Assembly: GCF_001613085.1 (NCBI RefSeq)
Contig: NZ_BDBR01000070.1
Location: 1-35,893 of the forward strand
DNA: 35,893 nt
DNA from: Nocardia salmonicida NBRC 13393
GTDB taxonomy: Bacteria; Actinomycetota; Actinomycetes; Mycobacteriales; Mycobacteriaceae
Reading direction: 5' to 3'
Part shown: positions 15,940-24,558 of the stretch, piece by piece
Layout: every line of letters begins with the position of its first letter
How positions within the stretch are numbered: position 1 is the stretch's first letter
Notes under the pieces: model-generated
Told to the model about the DNA's origin: nothing
Database searches by the model: none
What the model saw: only the letters and a program-made list of their open reading frames with translations
Translations under genes and position numbers: made by a program

Positions 15940-17553
15940 GTGATCAACCGCGATGGATCGACACGCGCGGCGGGATCGGCGCCGTGGGGCTCTCCGCTGC
16001 TCGGACCAGCCGACGAGAAGTCGACGGCCCGGCGCGTTCGAGTGCAGTTGTTGCTCACCATTCCGCTGCTCATCGCCAATCTGATCGGTATCACGATGGT
16101 GGTGGTGCTGGCGGGCTTCGTGCTGCCGGGACCGACCGTGTTCACCCAGGAACTGCTGTTGGTGAACAGCGTCTTCACGCCGCTGTGCGCCGCCCTCGCG
16201 CTGGCGGTCGGCACCGCGTGGGGCACCGTGGCCGGTGTGCGATCGATGGGCTGGGCCACCGACCCCGAGCATGTGCCGACGCCGGCCGAACAGCAGGTCA
16301 CCGTGTCGGCGCCGCGCTGGATGGTGCTGCAGCAGGCCCTCCTGTGGACGCTGACCTTGACCGCGCTCACCATTGTCTACGGAGTGCTCGAACCGGCGCT
16401 GATCCCCAAGGTCGTCCTCGCGATCGGCGCCGCGGCGATCGTGGTGTGCGCCAACAGCTATCTGATCATCGAATTCGCGCTGCGTCCGGTGACCGCGCGC
16501 GTGCTGGCCGCCGACCCGCACCGCCGCCGCGGCATCGGCGTGTTCGGCCGGACCATGCTGTCGTGGTTCGTCGGCGTCGGGGTACCGGTGACGCTGACGA
16601 TGACGGTGGCGATCTGGGCCTTGGCCGATCCCGCGGTGAGCAAGGCCAGGCTCGCGGTGTGCATGCTCTGCTTCGGCGGCTCGGCACTGGTGTTCGGGTT
16701 GATCCTGATGGCCCAGGTCGTCGCGGCGACGGTGGCCCCGATCAAGGGTGTGCGCCAGGCGCTGCGCCGCGTGGAGAACGGTGACCTCGACGCCGAGATC
16801 GCCCTCTACGACGGCACCGAGCTGGGCGAGTTGCAGAGCGGCTTCAACACGATGGTGCACGGCCTGCGCGAGCGGGCGATGATCGAGGACCTGTTCGGCA
16901 AGCACGTCGGCCACGATGTCGCGATGGCGGCGATCGCCTCCCAGCCGGTGCTCGGCGGCACCGAAACCGAGGCCGCTGCCCTGTTCATCGACATCATCGG
17001 CTCGACCACGATGGCGGCCACCCTGCCCGCGCCCGAGATCGTCGGCATTCTCAACCGGTTCTTCGACATCGTCGTCGACGAGGTGGAACGCCACGGGGGG
17101 CTGCTCAACAAGTTCGAGGGCGACGCGGCGCTGGCCGTGTTCGGCACTCCGGCTCCGCTCGACGACCTGGCCGGCTCGGCGCTGTCGTGCGGACGGGCGA
17201 TCCAGCGTCGATTGCATGGTGCGTCCGATCTCGACGCGGGGATCGGCGTCGCGGCGGGACGGGTGGTCGCGGGCAATGTCGGTACGCACAACCGGTACGA
17301 GTTCACGGTGATCGGTGATGCGGTCAACGAGGCCGCTCGGCTGTGTGAGCTGTCCAAGCAGTACGACGAACGTTTGCTCACGTCGGCGACCACGCTCGCC
17401 GCCGCCGCCGACTCCGAATCCGCGCAGTGGATTCTCGGTGAGACGGTCACCCTGCGTGGGCGTTTGAAGCCCACGCAGGTCGCGCTGCCGAGGCTGTCCG
17501 AGCGGGCCGACGAGCGCGCCTCCGCCGGGCGTGGATCCGCTGACGTTCGGTAG
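15940..17553 (+). CDS. Membrane-bound class III adenylate cyclase with HAMP domain
   Basis: The 537-residue product makes cAMP from ATP on the inner face of the membrane. About six hydrophobic segments form the N-terminal half, followed by a HAMP-like linker (VAPIKGVRQALRRVENGDLDAEI, TELGELQSGFNTMV) and a cyclase homology domain. Catalytic residues are in place: metal-binding D351 (LFIDIIGST) and D395 (FEGDAALAVFG), K391 for adenine, and N463 and R467 (GDAVNEAARL). The second adenine-contacting position is Thr456 instead of Asp, as in class IIIb/IIIc cyclases. The layout matches the mycobacterial Rv1318c/Rv3645 group. I start at the GTG at 15940, with a TACAGT box 6 nt upstream; an in-frame GTG at 15886 would add 18 residues. 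No cAMP-binding protein gene is nearby. Confidence 0.93.
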   Translation: MINRDGSTRAAGSAPWGSPLLGPADEKSTARRVRVQLLLTIPLLIANLIGITMVVVLAGFVLPGPTVFTQELLLVNSVFTPLCAALALAVGTAWGTVAGVRSMGWATDPEHVPTPAEQQVTVSAPRWMVLQQALLWTLTLTALTIVYGVLEPALIPKVVLAIGAAAIVVCANSYLIIEFALRPVTARVLAADPHRRRGIGVFGRTMLSWFVGVGVPVTLTMTVAIWALADPAVSKARLAVCMLCFGGSALVFGLILMAQVVAATVAPIKGVRQALRRVENGDLDAEIALYDGTELGELQSGFNTMVHGLRERAMIEDLFGKHVGHDVAMAAIASQPVLGGTETEAAALFIDIIGSTTMAATLPAPEIVGILNRFFDIVVDEVERHGGLLNKFEGDAALAVFGTPAPLDDLAGSALSCGRAIQRRLHGASDLDAGIGVAAGRVVAGNVGTHNRYEFTVIGDAVNEAARLCELSKQYDERLLTSATTLAAAADSESAQWILGETVTLRGRLKPTQVALPRLSERADERASAGRGSADVR

Positions 17554-17593
17554 GGCGCAGTACGCATGACCGGGTGGTTCGGGTGGGATTGAC

Positions 17594-17599
17594 TACACT
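17594..17599 (+). promoter_or_regulatory. -10 box of the MoxR-cluster operon (leaderless)
   Basis: TACACT lies 7 nt before the GTG at 17607 and there is no ribosome site, so the first gene of the cluster probably starts on a leaderless mRNA. The -35 region is a G/T-rich stretch without a clear hexamer. Confidence 0.45.
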
Positions 17600-17606
17600 C
17601 GGGCCC

Positions 17607-18491
17607 GTGCGTCCCGCCGTCGAAACGGTTGGCGCCGTCGGGGCGGGAGTCGATCCGGCACGGGCGCCTGCGCCGGGGCCGCCAACACCGCCGACGGTGC
17701 CGATCCGCCCCTTGCGTTTCCGCGAATTGCTCGATGAGCCGTTCGCCCTGATCCAGGCCCATCTGCGGACCTTCGCGGTGCTCGGCGGCAGTGCGCTGGT
17801 GCTGGCGGTGCTCGGCGTGCTCGGGCTCACCGGGCTGGTTTCCCACCTCACCGACGGTTCCGACGCGGGTACCGCGTGGGCCGCGATCCTGGCCACCGCG
17901 GCAGGTGTGTGGCTGGTGCGCCTGGTCCTGCGCGGCACGACCGTCGCCATCGGACTCGCCGATTTCCACGGGGTGCGTTACGGCGTGCTCGACGGGTTGC
18001 GGGCCGCGGGCCGACGGGCGATGCCGTTGGCGCTGGCGCAGATCATGTTCACGCTCACCGGTATCGGCGTGCTGCTGCTCGGCAGCATTCTGGTGATCAC
18101 CTACCCGCTCGCGCTGATCTGGCTCTCGCACGTGCGGGCGCGACGGTTCGTCGCCGAACCGGTGATCGTTGCCGAGCACGCGGGTTTCGGTGTGGGCGTG
18201 GCCCGTTCGAAGGAGCTCGTGCACGGTGGCGTCTGGTCGACGGCGGGTCTGTGGCTCACCCAGCGGTGCATCTTCGCCGTACTCGCGGTGCCCGCGTTCG
18301 GTATTCCGTTCTTCCTCTCCGACTTCTCCGGCACCCACCGCTGGGCTGTCATCACCCTGCTCGTCGGCGGGTTCCTGCTGGTGGTGACGGTGAGCGAGAT
18401 CGTCGAGGCGACCAGCCGCGTGCTCTGCTACATCAGCAGGCGCTGCGTCCGGGAAGGCATGGACATTCGAATCCCTGGTGATCGCCGGTGA
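17607..18491 (+). CDS. Membrane protein, first gene of the MoxR/DUF58 operon
   Basis: This 294-residue protein has a Pro/Ala-rich cytoplasmic head of about 30 residues, then PIRPLRFRELLDEPFALIQAHLRTFAVLGG, a motif seen at the start of many actinobacterial membrane proteins of this locus. Six or so membrane segments follow, at roughly 50-75, 90-110, 140-175, 220-240 and 250-270. It has no catalytic motif I recognise. The GTG at 17607 is preferred over the GTG at 17574 because a TACACT box lies 7 nt upstream. Its stop overlaps the next start by 4 nt (GTGA), so it is coupled to the DUF4129/DUF4350-like gene. In Mycobacterium a membrane protein (Rv3689/Rv3690 region) occupies a similar place. A scaffold or channel role in the MoxR system is inference. 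Confidence 0.75.
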   Translation: MRPAVETVGAVGAGVDPARAPAPGPPTPPTVPIRPLRFRELLDEPFALIQAHLRTFAVLGGSALVLAVLGVLGLTGLVSHLTDGSDAGTAWAAILATAAGVWLVRLVLRGTTVAIGLADFHGVRYGVLDGLRAAGRRAMPLALAQIMFTLTGIGVLLLGSILVITYPLALIWLSHVRARRFVAEPVIVAEHAGFGVGVARSKELVHGGVWSTAGLWLTQRCIFAVLAVPAFGIPFFLSDFSGTHRWAVITLLVGGFLLVVTVSEIVEATSRVLCYISRRCVREGMDIRIPGDRR

Positions 18492-19512
18492 CCGACTCCC
18501 CCGGCGGCGTCCCACCGCGGCCGCGCCTCGGCGCCGCCGCCGAACACCGCGCCGCCGCCGAGAATGCCGCGGGCCGACGCGATTACGACCGCGCCCTGCG
18601 CGAACGCTTCCGCGCCGTCCTGCGCGGACTCGAACAGGACGGCAGCTTGCCGGTGCGCCGCTCACGCACGGCGCAGGAGACCGCCGACGACGCGACCACC
18701 GCACTCCCGCTGGAGCAATCCACCGAATTGCATCCGGCGGCACGCAGCTTCGACGAAGTCGTCTACGGCGGACGCGCGGCCACCGAGGACGAGTACCGCC
18801 GTCTCGAGTACGCCGACCGGTACTCCCAATCCGCGCCGCCGCCGGTACTCGACCCGCTCGAGATCGAGGTCGTCGAACGAGAACCCAAGCAGCGCAGGAA
18901 ACTTCCGCCGCTGCCCGGTATCTTGCGCAGCCCCCGTTTCTGGGCAACGCTGGCCGCCGGACTCGCCATCGCGCTGCTGATCTACGCCACCATGCAGTCG
19001 TGCGGCGCCCCCAACGCGCCCGACACCCCTGACCTGCCAGACCCGCCGGACCCGCCCGACAGACCGCCGCCCGACGACAGCGACCTCGATTTCGGCAGCG
19101 GCAAGGACTCGATCTTCACCCGGCTGCCCGGCTGGCTGGCATTCGGCGGTTTACAGTTCCTGCTCGCCTTCGCGGCGCTGATCTGGTGGCGAGCACGCAG
19201 GCGTGGCGCGCTGGTCGGCGAGCCGCGCCCGGTCGAGGTCGCCGCGAACGAGCTGCTCGCGGGGCAGGCGGGGCTGTACCGGCGCTCCGGCGACGGGGCC
19301 CATGTGGCGCACATCCTGCGCGCCGCGACGCTGCGCCGGATCAGGCCTCGGCTGGGCGGCGAGCTCACCGACGATCAACTCGTCGCAGTCGTGTCGAGTC
19401 GACTCGGCGTCCCCGCTCAACAGATCGGCACTGTCCTGTTCGGTGACGTGCCGGACGAGACGACTCTCAATTATGTTGCCGCACACCTCGAATGGATCGA
19501 GACGGAGCTCGG

Positions 19513-19516
<4 letters not shown>
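18488..19516 (+). CDS. DUF4129 / shortened DUF4350-like fusion membrane protein
   Basis: The 342-residue product appears to combine two proteins that are separate in mycobacteria. Residues 8-130 (LGAAAEHRAAAENAAGRR, DYDRALRERFRAVLRGLEQ, then FDEVVYGGRAATEDEYRRL) match the C-terminal cytoplasmic segment of DUF4129. A membrane segment follows at about 157-174. A Pro/Asp linker of some 40 residues (DTPDLPDPPDPPDRPPPDD) comes next, then a second membrane segment near 220-236. The last 100 residues (PVEVAANELLAGQAGLYRRS, HVAHILRAATLRRIRPRL) match the C-terminal tail of DUF4350 proteins. The extracytoplasmic core of DUF4350, usually about 200 residues, is missing. GTGA and ATGA overlaps join it to the genes on both sides. 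Its domains and neighbours suggest a membrane partner of MoxR/DUF58. Confidence 0.7.
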
Positions 19517-20508
<992 letters not shown>

Positions 20509-20512
20509 CGAC

Positions 20513-21799
20513 GTGGTGGTCACAGGCCGATTCGCGCTGCTCGCCACCGTCACGGCGGCGGTGGTGATGTTCGTGGTGCCGACAGTGGTCGGGGTGCTCG
20601 GCGCGTGCGCGGTGCTGCTGGCGCTGCTGCTGACCGATGTCGCGCTCACCGCGCGCGCGGATTCGCTGTCGCTGACCCGTGATCCGCTGACGGTGGTGCG
20701 GCTCGGTCGCGGCACCGAGGTGGAACTGGTGGTCACCAATTCCGGCCCGGCCACCGTGCGCGGCATGCTGTGGGACTCCTGGCCCGACAGTGCCCGTGCC
20801 GAGATCGACGGCAGGCACCTGGATCTGGCCCCGCACACCCGAATCCGATTGCGTACCAGCCTGACTCCGATCTATCGCGGTGATCGGGTCGCGGGTCCGG
20901 TGACGCTTCGACTGCTCGGACCACTGGGGCTGGCCGGACGGCAGAGCCGCGTCGAGGTGCCTGCCAGGGTGCGCGCGCTGCCCGCGTTTCGCAGTGAGCG
21001 GCTGCTGCGTTCGAAAGTGAAGCGGCTGCATCATCTCGAGGGGCGCAATGTCGCCGATACGCGCGGGCAGGGCACCGAGTTCGATTCGTTCCGCGAGTAC
21101 GTGGCGGGCGACGACGTGCGCAGCATCGACTGGCGGGCCACCGCACGTGCCAACGACGTGCTGGTGCGGACCTGGCGGCCCGAACGCAACCGCCACATGC
21201 TGATGGTTCTGGATACCGGGCGGGCCAGTGCGGGTCGGGTCGGCGAGGGAACCCGACTCGACAGTGCGATCGAAGCGGCGTTGCTGCTCGGTGGGCTGGC
21301 CGCGGCCGCCGGCGACACCGTGGACCTGATGGCCTACGACCGGCGAGTGCGCGCGGAAGTGAGTGGAGTCGGCGGCAATCAGCTGCCTCTCAAACTTATG
21401 CACACCCTCGCGGGGGTTACTCCACAGCTGGTGGACACCGACACCGACGGGCTGGTCCGCACCGTGATCTCGCGGGTTCGCAGGCGGGCGTTGATCGTGT
21501 GGTTCACCAGTCTCGACGGGCCGACCGTCACCGAGCACCTGTTGCCCGCACTGCCGACGCTCACGCGTCGTCATCGGGTGCTGATCGTGTCCGTCACCGA
21601 TCCTGACATCGCCGCTGCTGCCCGTGATCGTTCGGCGGTCTACACGGCGGCCGCCGCCGAAACCGTGCTGGCCGAACGCGCTCTCGTGCAGGAATCACTG
21701 CGCAGGCGCGGGGTGGCCGTGGTGGCCGCGGCCCCCGATGAACTGCCAGAGGCGCTGGCCGACGAATACCTCGAACTGAAGCAGTCCGGCTCGCTGTGA
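20513..21799 (+). CDS. DUF58 (vWA-like) membrane protein, MoxR partner
   Basis: This 428-residue protein opens with two close hydrophobic segments (about 5-24 and 25-45) that anchor it. A beta-rich domain follows (TEVELVVTNSGPATVRGM), then the DUF58 signature GTEFDSFREYVAGDDVRSID plus WRATAR at about 187-212, and a vWA-like fold with MLMVLDTGRAS in place of a perfect MIDAS DxSxS. DUF58 proteins are found beside MoxR ATPases and are taken to be their substrates or effectors. The GTG at 20513 follows the moxR stop by 4 nt, with little Shine-Dalgarno, so translation probably depends on coupling. It ends the operon and converges on the RDD gene across a 147-nt gap that is rich in DnaA-like boxes. 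Confidence 0.9.
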   Translation: MVVTGRFALLATVTAAVVMFVVPTVVGVLGACAVLLALLLTDVALTARADSLSLTRDPLTVVRLGRGTEVELVVTNSGPATVRGMLWDSWPDSARAEIDGRHLDLAPHTRIRLRTSLTPIYRGDRVAGPVTLRLLGPLGLAGRQSRVEVPARVRALPAFRSERLLRSKVKRLHHLEGRNVADTRGQGTEFDSFREYVAGDDVRSIDWRATARANDVLVRTWRPERNRHMLMVLDTGRASAGRVGEGTRLDSAIEAALLLGGLAAAAGDTVDLMAYDRRVRAEVSGVGGNQLPLKLMHTLAGVTPQLVDTDTDGLVRTVISRVRRRALIVWFTSLDGPTVTEHLLPALPTLTRRHRVLIVSVTDPDIAAAARDRSAVYTAAAAETVLAERALVQESLRRRGVAVVAAAPDELPEALADEYLELKQSGSL

Positions 21800-21816
21800 T
21801 CGGTGGACGTCGCGAA

Positions 21817-21936
21817 TTGTGCACAACCGCACGTGGTTGTGGATAACCGCAGTTTCCACCGGTACTCACAGTTCATCCACCGACTCACCAACAGATTCAT
21901 CCACAGGCTGGTCTGTGCACAGGTGGTTCGTGCACA
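21817..21936. promoter_or_regulatory. Cluster of DnaA-box-like sites
   Basis: Within 120 nt between two convergent genes there is one perfect consensus box, TTATCCACA (minus strand, 21838-21846). Near matches are TTGTGCACAA (21817-21826, palindromic so readable on both strands), TCATCCACC (21873-21881), TCATCCACA (21897-21905), CTGTGCACAG (21913-21922, palindromic) and TCGTGCACA (21928-21936). Such density is not expected in ordinary DNA. It is not between dnaA and dnaN, so it is not a typical oriC. It may bind DnaA as an accessory or titration site. Confidence 0.55.
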
Positions 21937-21946
21937 GGCTGGTGAT

Positions 21947-22693
21947 CTATACCCGTGAAAGCTGCTGTCGCCGAGCGAGAATCGCGCCGAGCACGTGATA
22001 CGGCGGGTAGCCGACGGGCACCGGGCAGCGCAGCGCCGCACACATGGCCTCGACGAGCTGAGTGCCCAGATAGTGCTGTGTGGGCGGCGTGAGCGTCGGC
22101 AGCCGGGTCAGATACCGTCGTGCCGCCCCGGCCAGTTCGTCGGAGATCCCGCTCGGGTCCAGCTGCGCCGACCAGCCCGTCAACCACGGCGGCGCGACGG
22201 CCAGCGACGGCATCGGCATGGTCTGGCGGGTGTGCACAACTACTGTTCCGGCGAGCACATCGCCCACCCGCTTGCCATCACGCGAACACAGCGACGCGAC
22301 AACGGCCACCGCGCCGAACGCACCGAGCAGCCAGAAATCAACGATCGCGCCCGCGAGACCGCGGGTGAGCGCGTGCCGGAAGTCGATCGGCCCCGCGTCG
22401 GCTCGCACGACGCGCAACCCGAAAGCCAGTTTGCCCAGCGAACGCCCGCGCGAGACGGTTTCGCTGCACACCGGATAGGCGATCAGCACGGTCACCAACG
22501 TGATGACCGCCGTCACCGAGAACCAGGCCGAATCGGCGTCGGTGGCCAGCAGCACCAGCATCAAGACGTATTGCAGCGTCGCGGCGAGCGCGAGCTGGAG
22601 CATCAGGTCGAGCAGAAAAGCGCCCGCACGGCTGGGAATGCGCGCGATCGGGAGTTCGAGCGCCACCGCTTCGCCGGTGGTGAATTCAGCCAT
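21947..22693 (-). CDS. RDD-family membrane protein
   Basis: The 248-residue product has the RDD domain: IPSRAGAFLLDLMLQ (R and D positions), two membrane segments, GRSLGKLAFGLRVVRADAG, and ALTRGLAGAIVDFW, with about four hydrophobic segments between residues 20 and 160. The C-terminal 90 residues are soluble and end in GAILARRQQLSRV. RDD proteins have been linked to ion or proton exchange in a few cases, but the role here is unknown. The ATG at 22693 begins MAEFTTGEAVALELPIAR. The 18-nt gap to the SpoIIM start makes a tight divergent pair with shared control. Mycobacterial MoxR2 clusters also carry an RDD and a SpoIIM gene next to DUF58, supporting a common pathway. Confidence 0.85.
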   Translation of the reverse strand: MAEFTTGEAVALELPIARIPSRAGAFLLDLMLQLALAATLQYVLMLVLLATDADSAWFSVTAVITLVTVLIAYPVCSETVSRGRSLGKLAFGLRVVRADAGPIDFRHALTRGLAGAIVDFWLLGAFGAVAVVASLCSRDGKRVGDVLAGTVVVHTRQTMPMPSLAVAPPWLTGWSAQLDPSGISDELAGAARRYLTRLPTLTPPTQHYLGTQLVEAMCAALRCPVPVGYPPYHVLGAILARRQQLSRV

Positions 22694-22698
22694 GTGGC

Positions 22699-22704
22699 TA
22701 GCAT
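22699..22704 (+). promoter_or_regulatory. -10 box of the SpoIIM gene (leaderless)
   Basis: TAGCAT lies 7 nt before the ATG at 22712. The whole gap between the two divergent start codons is 18 nt, so each promoter must extend into the other gene's coding sequence. Confidence 0.4.
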
Positions 22705-22711
22705 TCCCGAT

Positions 22712-23746
22712 ATGGACACCGATGCCTACAGCTGGGCGAATCAACGGTCGTGGTATCGGCTCGATCAGCTGGTCCGCCAGCGGAAGTTGTCCGGCGCGGA
22801 GGCCGACGAGTTGGTCCGGCTCTACCGGTCGACCTCGCAGCAGTTGGCGAGATTACAGGGGCACCATCCGGATCCGGAGCTCGTGGACCGGCTCAGTGCG
22901 CTGCTGGCGCGGGCCCGCGGGCGAGTACTCGCGGCGCGGTCACAGCCGTGGCGCGAAGTGGGCCGGTTCTTCACCCGGCACTTTCCGGCGGCTGTGTACA
23001 GAGCCTGGCCCTGGTGGCTGGGGACAACTGCGATCTTGCTCGCCGTCGCGGGGGTGATCGGCGTGCTTGTGAATCGTTCGGCCGCGGCCCGCGACGCGCT
23101 GGGGATACCCGACGGTGACCTGTCAGATATCACCGGACCTGGGGGTTCGTTCGAGTCGTACTACTCCGAGCACCCCAACGAGGCCTTCGCCGCGAAGGTC
23201 TGGACCCACAATTCGCTGGTGTCGGCGATCGCGTTGTTCACAGGCGTACTGATCCTCCCGGCTGTGTACGCACTGTTCATGAATGCGCTGAATCTGGGGA
23301 TAACCGGTGGATTGATGGCCGAGGCCGGGCGGCTGGATTCGTTCTTCGGCTTCATCCTGCCGCACGGCACGCTCGAGCTCACCGCGCTGTTCGTCGCGGG
23401 CGGGGTGGGATTGAAGCTCGGGTGGACGCTGGTCGATCCGGGACCGCGCAGCAGAGCGGCCGCGATGGCGAGGCAGGGGCGGGCGACCGCGACCGTGGCG
23501 CTCGGGCTGGTGGGCGTGCTGCTGGTGTGTGGGCTGCTGGAGGGTTTCGTGACGCCGAGCCCGCTGCCCGTACCCGTGCGGATCGCTCTGGGGTTCACAG
23601 CCGAGGCGCTGTTCCTGTACTACGTCTTCGGGATCGGCAGGCGAGTGGCCGAGGAACAGGATGCCGAGGCAGCGGTACCGGTCGTGTCGGCTGATCCGGC
23701 TGATCGGTGGCTGATGGCGCAGCCACAAACTCTGGACCGGGCGTGA
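22712..23746 (+). CDS. SpoIIM-like (stage II sporulation M family) membrane protein
   Basis: The product is 344 residues. The N-terminal 75 residues are a helical cytoplasmic domain (DAYSWANQRSWYRLDQLVRQ, EADELVRLYRSTSQQLARL). The membrane part holds the SpoIIM signature: FAAKVWTHNSLVSAIALFTG, a MNALNLGITGGL turn, and a FGFILPHGTLELTALFVAGG segment. About six membrane segments are visible. The family name derives from the Bacillus engulfment protein, but in non-sporulating actinobacteria it has no sporulation role. It is divergent from the RDD gene and next to the MoxR/DUF58 operon. This combination suggests one envelope-related system; I infer this from context only. ATG chosen with a TAGCAT box 7 nt upstream. 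Confidence 0.9.
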   Translation: MDTDAYSWANQRSWYRLDQLVRQRKLSGAEADELVRLYRSTSQQLARLQGHHPDPELVDRLSALLARARGRVLAARSQPWREVGRFFTRHFPAAVYRAWPWWLGTTAILLAVAGVIGVLVNRSAAARDALGIPDGDLSDITGPGGSFESYYSEHPNEAFAAKVWTHNSLVSAIALFTGVLILPAVYALFMNALNLGITGGLMAEAGRLDSFFGFILPHGTLELTALFVAGGVGLKLGWTLVDPGPRSRAAAMARQGRATATVALGLVGVLLVCGLLEGFVTPSPLPVPVRIALGFTAEALFLYYVFGIGRRVAEEQDAEAAVPVVSADPADRWLMAQPQTLDRA

Positions 23747-24558
23747 GCACGCATCTGCACGTACATCTGTGAGGCCGACAACTCCGAGCACACCGCCCGA
23801 AGACAGCACCGGACAATCGGCAGCTACAGAAGGTCAAGAGATGGTTTCGAACTCCCCCATTTGAGTTCCGCTGGCCGCAGCGAGTCGGGCTCGAACTGCG
23901 GCCAGCGTTACCGTCAACTGTACACAATCGTTATCCCCACGCAACCCCCAACGCGCAGGTCCGGCGTACGAACTGCGAACATGCAAAGCCCTGTGGACGC
24001 ACCGTTTTTCACACCCTCAGCAAACTCTTGGCACCGCATTCATCGAGCAGTCGACAGCACCGAGAATTCACCTCGGGCAAACCTTCGATAACGAGTCGCG
24101 CATCCTCGGCGAAGTCCGCGCGCGAATGTCGAGCAAGGTTGCCCCGGATCACACCGAGTCCTGGACATAGCTGTCACCTGGGGTTTCGGCAACGGAATTA
24201 CGGTTGCCGACTACTTGAAACAGTAAAAGAGACCTGAAGTTTGTTAACTGCGTTGCAAACGAGATGCGCGCTCAGCAATCACGCTGAAACACCGAATTCA
24301 TCGCCTCAAACTGGACGGACGACTGGTTGCGAACGGGCCGCCGAACGGACAGATATCGGCAGAAGAACATCCGGAATACAAGGTTGCACGGGCAGTGTGA
24401 CCTTCGCCTCACCTGCGGGAATCAGGAGTATCCGACCCGCCCACGGGCAAAGGAACCCGACCTTCGGCTGGGCGGGCGTTTCGAGGTCGGCACGCGGCGG
24501 CAGTAGTCAGGGGCCCGCCGAAACAGGCGTGAGGTCGGATCCAGGGTGCGAGACGCAC
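23747..24558. other. Gene-free stretch between the SpoIIM and propeller genes
   Basis: About 810 nt with no supported gene. It is visibly richer in A and T than the flanking genes. It holds the long hairpin at 23869-23907, a DnaA-box-like TTATCCCCA (one mismatch from the consensus) at 23931-23939, and a weak inverted repeat CCCGCCCA/TGGGCGGG at 24436-24443 and 24469-24476 that could end the leftward propeller transcript. Long open frames that cross it are on the strand opposite the propeller gene and lack protein-like composition. A small RNA or decayed gene is possible. Confidence 0.4.
23869..23907 (+). terminator. Long hairpin downstream of the SpoIIM gene
   Basis: The 12-bp perfect stem CGCTGGCCGCAG (23869-23880) and CTGCGGCCAGCG (23896-23907) encloses a loop with its own 4-bp stem (CGAG-TCGGG-CTCG). 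It lies about 120 nt past the stop. It is probably a terminator, though there is no strong T-run. Confidence 0.55.

Noticed and set aside
17574..17606. Longer N-terminus for the first MoxR-cluster gene
   Set aside because: It covers the TACACT -10 box and has no ribosome site, so the leaderless GTG at 17607 is preferred.
16806..18947. A 713-codon frame on the minus strand
   Set aside because: It crosses three well-supported plus-strand genes and has shadow-frame composition.
21817..21936. Origin of replication (oriC)
   Set aside because: No dnaA, dnaN, rpmH or rnpA is in the window, and the gap is only 147 nt without an AT-rich unwinding region. Called a DnaA-box cluster only.
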